DNA of 64,000 nt from Cladopsammia gracilis (Eukaryota; Cnidaria; Anthozoa; Scleractinia; Dendrophylliidae): the NCBI GenBank assembly GCA_022457155.1, contig JAJGOT010000056.1, forward strand, positions 2,153,286 to 2,217,285. The letters run 5' to 3'. Position 1 is the first letter of the stretch. Every line of letters begins with the position of its first letter. The position numbers and the translations under genes were made by a program. Below the pieces are notes generated by a model that worked only from the letters and a program-made list of their open reading frames with translations, made no database searches and was not told the origin of the DNA. Shown here piece after piece: positions 34,301 through 43,520 of this stretch.

Positions 34301-37108
34301 ATGGTCAGTATGGAAATGGATTGCAACTTGAAAACATTGGCCAACTTTTTCAAGTTCGTTCAATGTGTTGGAAAATTTGCTAAAACCTGATTATGGTTTA
34401 TTCTGTTAAGAATTTACTTGATTTCTTGTTCTTGGTGTTGTAAGAGCATTTCGTGTTTGAAGTAAGATGCTCAGTTTTAATTCTAGCACAGTCTGAGACA
34501 AACACATAAAAACCGCCATGACATGAAGATAAAGGTTTCGATTAAACCAGGCTTGCGTTTCGTCAGGAATTTAAAATAAGTAATGAAATGGATGTTGCTT
34601 ACCCATTCTTGTCAAAAACAGAAGCTGGACTTTCTTCACTTTCTCTAAAAACTCGGGAAGCTTCTCAGTTATTATTTCCGGTTCCCATTCTCCGCTATTG
34701 AGCAACTCGTCCCACTCTCTGCAGTGTAAATGAAAGTCTGTCTGCAAGAACAGAAAGCAGAGAAATTATAATGCTACGATTTTTGAGAAAGGAGCAAATG
34801 ATAGACATTATGCGGTAAAGCGCTTCAAGCGATCCACTTGTTAAATTATTTATATTGGTTCAGTAGATATCGTACGCATTAGTAAGTTAACTTATATTTT
34901 CAAATGGTCACACACATTTAGCAGCTAACTATATAACAGTCCCTTGACATGCTTAAAGGGGTAGGGATCGAGCTTATTTTAAGGAATTATTATTACAGCC
35001 AAATTAGCAACTATAACTAACATACAATGACACTTCTTGATAAAAGATAGATAAAACTGAAAACAGTTGAGAGATATTAAAATTAAATTGACTGTACAAT
35101 TCATATATAGATGAATTTCTCACGGGTAGACAGAATTTGTTAGTGTAATAAACATTCTTCCGGAATGGTTATTTAATTTACTAAAATTAGAAGGACAAGA
35201 AGCCCTTGGAGATAGTTTTCGATACTATTAAGTTAATACCGATTCTCTGGACTCCACCATTATCGGGTCACTACGCCATGAGCTTTCCTTGGAACGTACA
35301 AGTGTGAATCCTTGACTGATTTTATACAGAGATCGTTTGGAACATCGCTTATAAATAAGATGAAATCCATCGGGAATATTCTTTTCTGGCAGGCAAATTC
35401 CAATGTCATCTTCATCCCTCAAAGTCAGTTTAGATAGGTACTTGGACAAAGTTTGTCTTGTTTCTTCATTAGGTGCATAGTCTGTGTCAAGACCGCGATC
35501 TAAGACAAACCAAATAGAACAATGCCATTATCTTTTAGTGATGGTTTATTATTTTAATGAACTGGGCTTAAGGGACCTGGTCTTGTCTCGATCTTTTGTT
35601 AATTCCCTCCCCTTCGCCCAGACGTAAACCTTCCAGCGGCCTAGCCGGTACAGCTCTTCGCTTAGCCTGCGCGCAGACGTTTTACTTTCCTAAGGAAGGA
35701 AATAGGAGACATTTGCACTCAGCAACCACCGAGCCGAAGAAGGTAGCAACGAAGTATACTTGTTCCTGTTACTTGACGCAGACTGAGTAGATTTGTAACA
35801 GGTAGTTGTTTTAACTTTTTTTTAAAAGAAGGCTAAACCAAAATTACAATATAAAAAGTCGTGAAGTTAAGACCATTACATTCATTTCATCTTACTGTCA
35901 AGGTGTCTACGGATGCATGAAACTTAAAAAAACAGTTGTGCTGATAGTCTTGCGAATGTCAATTGCAATTTGTTAATAGCTATTCATGAGTTTGAAGGAT
36001 TTATTATTAAAAGCAATACAACAACGTTTTAGGGGCATTCATCGTTATTTCCATTGAAAATCACCCGTCTCTTAACGCTCATAAGTCCCTGCCTTTTGAA
36101 ACAGACAACATTGTCAACATTCCAAATCTCTATATCAACCTCTCCAACATAAATGAGCCGGGGTTTTCTATACATTATAATAGAGGCTTGAAAACCTGAG
36201 TGAAAGGCTACCCTGTTCTGATCTCTTGGGGATTCTGGTTCTTAAAAATATATGGACTAGTGTGCGTAAGAAAATTGTTCGAATCCAGGCAACCTGCAAA
36301 AGGCAAAAAGAATATATATAGGCATATGAAAATGTTTTGACAAAGCTTCGTAAGCAACTGCTTCTTCCTTATTTCTTTCACGACAATTATGTAATTTCTT
36401 TCCTTTACTGTACAAATGATTCACTTCGCTTGTAGTGTCATGGTGACACATTTCAAACTAAAATTTGTTTATTAAACATATTTGCAATCACAACTTTGGA
36501 TAATACTTTTAAGTGACCGCTCCCTACCCCTCTTCTGTGGTTATCTAAAAAGCCTCCATAACCCACAGTAGCTTAATTCTAAACCCCGAAACAGCCAAGC
36601 GACCGGAAATGAACTAAGGCAAGTAGATTTGTATCTATTTTGCAGTTAACCCTGTCTTCAGTGGAGCACCTGTGTTAAAGGGACACTTCTTGCCCAAAGG
36701 GAAGCTTTCACTGGATGCAAATAAAAACAAATATGATTTTTTCCATGGTTTCTTTTTTGTGATCTCCGGTTTTTCTTCTAAATTGCAATTCAACTATAAT
36801 TCGCAATCCGAGGACCAGAGGTTTTTCATTTAAAAGACTGGTTTGACTTTATGCCCCATGATGTTCACACTTGAAAAAAAAAACATACCAGATTGTCCAC
36901 GAATAGTCAGCCTACAATCAAACTCGCAACCAGGAAACAAAATGTCTGCTTGTAGATATCTTCGAGCTGGTAGAACCAGCCATCCTCGGCACCGTGACCG
37001 TGTAGCTTCATCTTCAAAGTAAATCTCTTCCAAGATGTTCTTTACATCACTAAAAGGGATTGGAATGTCTTCCATCTTTTTGCTGGTGTTCTTTTTTGTG
37101 ATCCAAAC
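25130..37108 (-). CDS. Gene 2: ROC-COR-Death protein, 3' eight exons visible
   Basis: The in-phase minus-strand exons are 36889-37108, 35240-35499, 34603-34741, 29702-31962, 28021-28066, 27452-27694, 26274-26351 and 25130-25323. Together they encode 1146 residues and end at a stop at 25130-25132. The order is conserved middle region (three exons, paralogous to gene 1), ROC GTPase, COR, a Death-fold-like segment and a terminal Death domain. The first visible exon begins in phase 0, so at least one upstream exon is required. In gene 1 the next exon lies 829 bp away, but here a 10-kb tandem array begins after about 290 bp. ROC-COR proteins are GTP-dependent dimeric scaffolds; with Death domains they are likely signalling platforms. 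Introns carry several mobile elements. Confidence 0.85.
25456..25488 (-). ncRNA. Hammerhead-ribozyme-like motif (first of a pair)
   Basis: On the minus strand, TCCA is followed by CTGATGA, a stem (GGGC/GCCC with a short loop), GAAA, C-GTT, then TGGA. TCCA and TGGA can form stem I. The strands of stem III read ACGT, which is self-complementary, so activity would be expected only as a dimer, as known for hammerheads of Penelope-like elements. It lies in an intron of gene 2, in the sense orientation. Confidence 0.6.
25583..25618 (-). ncRNA. Hammerhead-ribozyme-like motif (second of a pair)
   Basis: It has the same orientation as the first, 127 bp away. It shows CTGATGA, a GGGG/CCCC stem, GAAA and a GTC cleavage triplet. 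Stem I pairing is weak (two base pairs), so confidence is lower. The flanking sequences of the two motifs are not alike. Confidence 0.5.
26274..26351 (-). CDS. Gene 2 small exon before the Death domain
   Basis: A 78-bp exon (26 codons) has acceptor gattctag and donor CTG|GTATTA, phase 1 on both sides. It encodes [19 protein letters not shown] and ends with the residues that open the Death domain of the next exon. Confidence 0.75.
26924..27399. mobile_element. 476-bp foldback element bounded by TTAA
   Basis: Arms of about 150 bp run inwards from ttaaagtgcctatc and, reversed, gtaggcactttaa. They include gaaagttattttcagaatc and gacgtcaacccggga and their complements. TTAA at both ends is compatible with a piggyBac-type target. 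The right arm is interrupted by a G17 run (27371-27387). It lies in an intron of gene 2. Confidence 0.85.
27452..27694 (-). CDS. Gene 2 exon: Death-fold-like segment
   Basis: A 243-bp exon has acceptor gactattag and donor CTG|GTGAGT. The product includes [33 protein letters not shown] and VKHLRDI. The final two helices look like the end of a Death or CARD fold. The subtype cannot be fixed by eye. Confidence 0.75.
28021..28066 (-). CDS. Gene 2 micro-exon (46 bp)
   Basis: It is bounded by acceptor tatcacag and donor GAGG|GTAAGC. It begins in phase 0, which fits the end of the ROC-COR exon, and ends in phase 1, which fits the next exon. It encodes a short acidic and serine-rich linker ([16 protein letters not shown]). 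Confidence 0.7.
28437..28452. repeat. G16 homopolymer
   Basis: This is a run of 16 G in an intron of gene 2. A second G17 run lies 1.07 kb away inside the TTAA-bounded element. Confidence 0.95.
28620..29479. mobile_element. Inverted-repeat element of about 0.86 kb
   Basis: The 14-bp end agagggcaaaatta is mirrored exactly by taattttgccctct at 29466-29479. The left terminal motif recurs once inside near 28677. Three ctgattgg-like boxes (28641, 28699, 28729) lie near the left end. A + strand open stretch near 29010-29148 encodes about 46 charged residues ([20 protein letters not shown] and KEVKESN at its end), a possible protein relic I do not recognise. Confidence 0.6.
29702..31962 (-). CDS. 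Gene 2 exon: ROC GTPase and COR domains
   Basis: A 2261-bp exon has acceptor cattttacag and donor CAACAG|GTAAAG; the open frame continues past the donor only as intron. The ROC domain shows Walker A (GQDRSGKT, at residues 24-31 counted from the internal Met at 31927), a switch I-like TIGID, the DxxG motif in [10 protein letters not shown], and THAD at the position of the base-specificity motif. The COR region follows ([49 protein letters not shown]), with a Cys-rich stretch ([15 protein letters not shown]) after it. An acidic low-complexity insert of about 100 residues lies between switch I and DxxG. This is a complete, apparently functional exon. Confidence 0.95.
32290..34022 (+). mobile_element. 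5'-truncated LINE (CR1/L2/Rex-like) with (ATGT)n tail
   Basis: The reverse-transcriptase order is recognisable: [76 protein letters not shown], then a tail ending in [13 protein letters not shown]. The catalytic YADD box reads YVDN. The frame changes at least twice and there is a stop near 33597. The element ends in a tandem (ATGT) tail near 34004-34022. It is inserted in the intron between 31962 and 34603, antisense to gene 2, and is inactive. Confidence 0.9.
34603..34741 (-). CDS. Gene 2 exon, conserved middle region
   Basis: The exon has acceptor ttgcag and donor G|GTAAGC. It has the same length (139 bp), phase and most residues as gene 1 4761-4899 ([20 protein letters not shown]). It joins in phase to the ROC-COR exon. 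Confidence 0.88.
35240..35499 (-). CDS. Gene 2 exon, conserved middle region
   Basis: Acceptor ttgtcttag-like and donor TCG|GTATTA bound 260 bp. It is paralogous to gene 1 5605-5852 with four extra residues. It shares [13 protein letters not shown] and SKESSWRSD. Confidence 0.88.
36889..37108 (-). CDS. Gene 2 first visible exon, conserved middle region
   Basis: A 220-bp exon has acceptor ttcacag and donor CTG|GTATG. It is about 82% identical in protein to gene 1 6537-6756. It begins in phase 0 and needs an upstream exon, which is not present before the tandem array begins at 37397. Confidence 0.9.
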
Positions 37109-37393
37109 CTGTGAATTCAGAACAACAAATTTACATTTATTTTGTAAACACGATAAATGCCAATTTATATTGTAGAATAAGCAGCTTTTGGTCAGTTAAC
37201 ATTTCTGGACGTTGGAACTCTAAAGAAATCAATATACAACACATGAAAAACTACGCTGTATAGGACGTACTGATTTAGCCACTTCTAGAGCAATTAGACA
37301 TTTCTAGAATGTCGTACTAACAGTCAAAATTCACAGCATGAAATGCATTCTAATAAAGTGTAAAGGAAAAACTATTTTTGCTGCCGAAAATTT

Positions 37394-37583
<190 letters not shown>

Positions 37584-37590
37584 TTCAAGT

Positions 37591-37720
37591 GGGTATTTGC
37601 TACGAACAATGGGTATTTGCTACGGTAGCAAATACTCAGTGGGTATTTGCTACCGTAGCAAATACCCACTAGTGAGTATTTGCTACCATAAATGGGTATT
37701 TGCTACCGTAGCAAATACCC
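37591..37720. promoter_or_regulatory. Cluster of eight 13-bp half-sites forming three palindromes (unit 1)
   Basis: Forward copies of GGGTATTTGCTAC (one with GAG at the start) begin at 37591, 37611, 37641, 37674 and 37694. Reverse copies (GTAGCAAATACCC, one ending CTC) begin at 37625, 37655 and 37708. Pairs at 37611-37637, 37641-37667 and 37694-37720 form 27-bp palindromes with a one-base centre. They look like binding sites for a dimeric DNA-binding protein and could extrude as cruciforms. Confidence 0.9.
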
Positions 37721-39214
37721 AATGTGAATGTTGCCTAATACAAAGTCTCTTAATAACCAACATACAGACAGCCACATCGTTTCATAGTATTTTTTCCTAT
37801 TTACGATGTATTTTTTTTCTTTTCGTTGTGACTGTGTGCCTGTTTCTATACATTTTATACTGAGGAGCTGTTATAAACTCGTGTATTCCGGTGAACGCGA
37901 TGTATTGTAATTTCTTGGCATTATTACATTATTTGACATTCTTTGCAAAAAAAACCGTTTAGAAAGTAAAAATAAATATGATGGAAGGCAACCTATTAAG
38001 TCGCTAAATCCTGGCGATAACATGCGCGCCCGACCAGATTAAATGCAAAGAAAATTGTGGCCGATACTCGCAAACTGTCTGGTCTTAGACAGCTCAGTGC
38101 TCTACTGATGAGTTCAAAGAAAGTCAACATTTTTGCCTTACAATATTTTTGAACCACATCTACAACAAACTTCGTTGCGAACGGCGGAAGACAAACCTAA
38201 AAAAACAATCGAAAAAAAATTGCAAAAAGCTTGCAATTTTCGACAGCAAAACATGGAAATGCGTACTTAACGTTCTTAACAGTGAACGTATATTTTGCTG
38301 TGACAAACAACTAAGGGTGCAAAAACGTGCATTTACTAGTAAAATCTGATGTTTCAGTTGTTATGTGAAACATTGATACGATGAGGTGCAATTTGTTCAG
38401 GCTTCCAAACAAACACTATCAAAAGAAAACACACTAAAGATTGGCACTGCGATGTTCGCAAAGAGTAATTATTCTTTTGTTTCGGACAAGTTTATTTAAA
38501 AAGGGTACAAATTGTCACAACTGTGTCCGTGATTAATATATTAAAAAGACTTACATTTTCTAAGCTAATTATTGTTCGTATGAAGTGACTATAAAGACTG
38601 GTCAAGTACAAGCGCAAGCATAAGCCCAAGCAAAAGAGTTCTGCGTAAGGGACAACGATCGCAAGAACAAGCACATTCAAGCACAAGAACGCAAACTATT
38701 TTATTATAATTGTACATGTTTAAACCAGGTTTTTGTGCATTTGACCGACAGAAAACATAAATCTATTTGTTTTACTCATTGACTGAAAGCTCTAATAATT
38801 CTGAAAGTGAAACGAACAATTTTCACGGCAACGACGTTTTTAACAAGCAAAATTCGGAAAATCAAGGCAAGAAACTAACTACATGAATAAAATAAAATGT
38901 TAAGTCATTTTTTCTTGAATAAAACAGCGGATTTAGAGGGCCACAAGAGATTGTCGTCAGGTCTCTGTTAACTTTTCTCTCAAAAGAAAACAGACTCGGT
39001 TATATTAAGAACTGGGTTTAAAGTAGGAGGCGTTGTCAAAAGAATACATGGGAGTGACGAGACTAAGCCACGGCCCTCGACATGTCGCCTTAAACACCTT
39101 CACCTGTTTCCTACACGCAAATCCGCTCTAGTAGGTGCGGTTTTATGTAATGTAAAATTTATTTTAGTCTCTTATGTAGGTATATATACAGGCCACTTAT
39201 GTTGTATTGTAAAA
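37721..39214. other. Unit 1, segment without genes
   Basis: Only short open frames occur. A low-complexity stretch of caagc-type repeats lies near 38600-38690 (aagcgcaagcataagcccaa). In this interval unit 2 differs from units 1 and 3. Confidence 0.6.
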
Positions 39215-39257
39215 CTCCCTGAAGAAGTGTGCGTTAGTCACACGAAACGCGTAGGAG
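39215..39257 (+). ncRNA. Hammerhead-ribozyme-like motif (unit 1)
   Basis: CTCC is followed by CTGAAGA (the variable seventh core position is A), a stem GTGTG/CACAC with a seven-base loop, GAAA, CGC-GTA, then GGAG. CTCC and GGAG pair as stem I; GTA is a permitted cleavage triplet. Stem III strands form the palindrome ACGCGT, the dimer-type arrangement known from Penelope-like elements. All invariant core positions are present. Confidence 0.65.
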
Positions 39258-39340
39258 AAAATAAATCGCTTTACAACTCTAAGAGTTCGCAGACGTGCTG
39301 CTCACTAGTTCAATCTTGAAAAAATTAAAAAAATAAACAA

Positions 39341-40925
39341 TGCATGCATAGCCATACACAGGCATACATAGCCTTACACACACATACACAGCCTTACACA
39401 GTCATACACAGCCTTACACAGGCATACATAGCCTTACACAGGCATACATAGCCTTACACAGTCATACACAGCCTTACACAGTCATACGCAGCCTTACACA
39501 GGCATACATAGCCTTACACAGGCATACATAGCCTTACACAGTCATACACAGCCTTACACAGTCATACACAGCCTTACACAGGCATACATAGCCTTACACA
39601 GGCATACATAGCCTTACATAGGCATACATAGCCTTACACAGTCATACACAGCCTTACACAGGCATACATAGCCTTACACAGGCATACATAGCCATACACA
39701 GGCATACATAGCCTTACACAGGCATAAATAGCCTTACAACAGGCATACATAGCCTTACATAGGCATACATAGCCTTACACAGTCATACACAGCCTTACAC
39801 AGGCATACATAGCCTTACACAGGCATACATAGCCATACACAGGCATACATAGCCTTACACAGGCATACATAGCCTTACAGAGGCATACATAGCCTTACAC
39901 AGGCATACATAGCCATACACAGGCATACATAGCCTTACACAGGCATACATAGCCTTACACAGTCATACACAGCCTTACACAGGCATACATAGCCTTACAC
40001 AGGCATACACAGCCTTACACAGGCATACATAGCCTTACACAGGCACACATAGCCTTACAGAGGCATACATAGCCTTACACAGGCATACATAGCCATACAC
40101 AGGCATACATAGCCTTACACAGGCATACATAGCCTTACATAGACATACATAGCCTTATTATACACAAGCATACATAGCCTTACACAGGCATACATAGCCT
40201 TACACAAGCATACATAGCCATACACAGGCATACATAGCCTTACACAGTCATACACAGCCTTACAGGGGCATACATAGCCTTACATAGGCATACATAGCCT
40301 TACCACAGGCATACATAGCCTCACACAGGCGTACATAGCCTTACCACAGGCATACATAGCCTTACACAGACATATATAGCCCTACACAGGCATACATAGC
40401 CTTACAGGGGCATACATAGCCTTACATAGGCATACATAGCCTTACACAGGCATACATAGCCTCACACAGGCATACATAGCCTTACCACAGGCATACATAG
40501 CCTTACACAGGCATACATAGCCTTACAGGGACATACATAGCCTTACACAGGCATACCTAGCCATGCACAGGCATACATAGCCTTATACAGGAAAACATAG
40601 CCTTACAGGGACATACATAGCCTTACACAGGCATACATAGCCATACACAGGCATACATAGCCTTACAGGGGCATACATAGCCTTACATAGGCATACATAG
40701 CCTTACACAGGCATACATAGCCTCACACAGGCATACATAGCCTTACGGGGGCATACATAGCCTTACATAGGCATACATAGCCTTACACAGGCATACATAG
40801 CCTCACACAGGCATACATAGCCTTACCACAGGCATATATAGCCATACACAGGCATACATAGCCTTACACAGGCATACATAGCCTTATACAGGCATACATA
40901 GCCATACACAGGCATACATTGCCAT
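39341..40925. repeat. 20-bp minisatellite, about 79 copies (unit 1)
   Basis: The consensus monomer is GCATACATAGCCTTACACAG. Recurrent variants include gtcatacacag, a gccatacacag form and gggg forms. It occupies about 1.58 kb directly upstream of the recombinase-like frame. The order of variants looks the same in all three units, and the length is identical. Confidence 0.97.
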
Positions 40926-40935
40926 ACTTCACCTA

Positions 40936-43215
40936 GTGAAAGTTCCTGCACGCAAGGATGTTACTTCCAGTGATAAAGCGAATGATACGATAGTAATTTC
41001 CAATAGTGACGTGTCCGGTTCAGATCCAGAGTATGTTTGTGAACGAGAGAGGGATTCTGAAGCAACTAGCCAATCAGGTATAGCGGATGATTCATCTTCT
41101 CTCTACACAGAACGCGAGGAACTGCTCACAGGGTTGGTCGAGGTTGTTGGGGCAGAAAAAAATTGAAAAGGGTTCATTTCTAGATTGTGGTGAAGCAGCT
41201 TGGTGTAGAAAGGTCAAGGAGTTCAAAGATAGAAAAATAAGGGAAGGCCATATATTTAAAACTGTTTTTGAAACAGCTGAAGAATTAAGGCGTGTGTACG
41301 AAGACAAAGAAGATAGCGACGATGAGGCATTTCAAGCTATGTTTGATGGGGACGAAAGTGATAATGACGATGCATTAGACACACAGTGGATGCCAAGCGA
41401 TTGCGAAATGGACGAACAAGAATCTTCCAAGACCGGAACAAAAGAAGGACACAATGACGAAGTGACAGAGAAATTCCTTGTGGATTTTTATAACTGGTTG
41501 ATTGACGTCGATGGCGGCTACCGTAGTACAAAAATGGCGCAGCAATATCAGTCACAAGTGCAAAGTGTCATCCGCAGGTTAAAATTGGATGAAACGTTCA
41601 CCGAGGCGGCCCAACCTAAACCACCTGCACTGTATCTCCTATTGCATCCAGGAAGGGACGGAGTTAAGCTATTGAAGACGTGGCTGTCCTATGCTGTGGA
41701 CAAGTATCAGCCTGGGACTGTAAGATCTTATTTAATGAGTTTACGACTTTTCTATAAATTTCTTACTCAAGAATGCTTATCTGACCTGCCTGATGTTAGC
41801 GTGGAGACCCTTAATTCACGCCGAGATTACATGACGTCATGGTCAGCTGCTCAAAAGAAAAAGGTACTAAAGAGGAAGCTTGAGAAATACGACGAGGATT
41901 ACAGAAAACTCCTCTCGAGCGAAACACTGCACACGGAAATCAACACGTCAATGCTGTCAAACAGCTTGCTGAAACATCGCAGAAGATAAATAGCGGAAAC
42001 GATGTCGGCAGAACTCTCAGTGACACGTCACACTGCGAAGTTCGCGACTGGCTAATGACGCGTCTCCTTATTGACAACAGTGGGAGATGTGGAGTTGCAG
42101 CCAACATGACAACGAGCGAATTTCAAGATGCTGTTTACTATCCCGGTACCGAAGAAGACAGTGCAAGGTATAGGATCGATGTCAAAAATCACAAGACAGC
42201 TGGGGTGTATGGTGCGGCAAATGTCTGGGTGTATGACAATTTGTATCTTCTGATAGACATGTACTTGAGAACTGTCAGAAGTCAGTTTGTTACAGCAGAT
42301 TCACGGGTAGATCAAGTATTTGTTTCAAGTAATGGATTGGCACTCACCTCGTCACAAGTCTCTAACTGCATTTGTAGAACATTCCAAAGAGAAGGCATTG
42401 ACCTTAAAGGGAAAATTTGCACAACAACAATCCGGAAATCACTTGCAACCGGAATGCATGTTCACATGCCTGATCAAAGGGATCATTTGGCCGCCCTTGC
42501 ACAACACAAGACGCAGACGCAAGCAAGATATTACCGCGTCCATGACAAAGTTAATGAAACTGATTTGGGAAGAAGGGCTGTCAAGAAACTTGTTTCTCTA
42601 CAGACCGAGGACGTTCTTCAGGCAAAGAAAGAGAACATGACGTCTGCGGCGTGGACCATGGAGGAAACTCAGGAGTTACAGAAACTATTTCAACGAGAAC
42701 TGGAAACAGGATCCATCAAAGAGCCTGAAGTCAACGAAAAACTGGTGGAAACAAGTATTCTCAAAACGCATTCCCCTAAAGCAGTTGTACTTAAGCTACG
42801 TCGAATGAGAGAAGAGCACGCGAGAAATTTGGAGCCCTCCAATGAGCAGCTCACAAGCAAAGAAAAAGTCTTAAACTTCCTCAACGTATCGGAATTTCAG
42901 AAAGTGACATCGGCAGCGTCGAGCGTCCCCTCTGTGTCAGGAGAATCGTCCAGGTTTTTTAGAAAGTTTACAGATGAACAGACAAGACATCTACTCAGTT
43001 TGACAAAGGACCTTGTCCAAAATAACACAATAAAGAAGGAAGTGGTTTGGCAGAGGGTAGTTGACGATGCGAGAGCACTGGAGCTTGGTCTGATTACTGG
43101 GAATGAAGATGAGGCGCAAATTCATAAAGCCAAGCAGCGCCTCACAGACAAAGTGCGTCAGGAGGTAAACAAAATAAAGAACAAAGTAACAAAAAAAAGA
43201 ATTAACAATAATTAA
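40936..43215 (+). pseudogene. Tyrosine-recombinase-like protein with Myb/SANT-like tail (unit 1)
   Basis: Three frames form one protein. 40936-41157 encodes an acidic N terminus; 41158-about 41935 encodes a SAM-like core-binding domain (VDFYNWLIDVDGGYRSTKMA, YLMSLRLFYKFLTQE). The frame from about 41940 to 43215 encodes the catalytic domain: Arg in DNSGRCGVAANMT, Lys in VKNHKTAGVYG, TTIRKSLATGMH at the HxxR position (His replaced by Thr), LAQHKTQTQARYYR with the His and probable catalytic Tyr. Two Myb/SANT-like segments follow (AWTMEETQELQKLF; FRKFTDEQTRHLLSL). A +1 change at an A7 run near 41157 and a -1 change near 41935 break it. No ATG precedes the first part; cacctag at 40929-40935 could be a splice acceptor. 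It belongs to a Crypton-like group of metazoan tyrosine recombinases, subgroup uncertain. Confidence 0.8.
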
Positions 43216-43391
43216 TAATACAGTAAAACCGAAAGTAACCTCACTGTTACGCGCGCATAAATCGAGCATCAGGCACCCATCCAGCAAGCACGAATCGGGC
43301 CTATTATTATTCAAAAGTTTTGTAAAGGCGCAATGGAAACTACCGTACATGTAAGCATGTATCTGAAATCAATCCAGGCGTGCAGTAGGAA

Positions 43392-43520
43392 ATAAACTAT
43401 AGGCTTGCATTGAAAGGTGAACTAGGTGTGCTTTATAGATACTGAACTAGGCGCGTATTGAAAACTAAACTAGGCGCGCATTGAAAACTTAACTAGGCGC
43501 GCATCGGAAACTTAACTAGA
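43392..43520. repeat. 23-25-bp tandem repeat (unit 1)
   Basis: There are six copies of an aactaggcgcgcattgaaa-type unit with 23-bp spacing in the last four and 24-25 bp in the first two. It starts about 180 bp after the recombinase stop codon. The CpG-rich core (ggcgcgca) contrasts with the AT-rich surroundings. Confidence 0.9.

Noticed and set aside
37611..37720. 27-bp palindromes considered as rho-independent terminators
   Set aside because: There is no T-tract context, and the eukaryotic setting makes this interpretation inappropriate.
39341..40925. Minisatellite considered as a CRISPR-like array
   Set aside because: The monomers are contiguous 20-bp repeats without unique spacers, in an animal genome.
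42320..42640. 106-codon + frame within the recombinase catalytic region
   Set aside because: It overlaps the recombinase frame, which carries all conserved motifs. The alternative frame has none.
42991..43350. 119-codon minus-strand frame repeated in each unit
   Set aside because: Antisense to the end of the recombinase frame. Its conservation only reflects the identity of the units.
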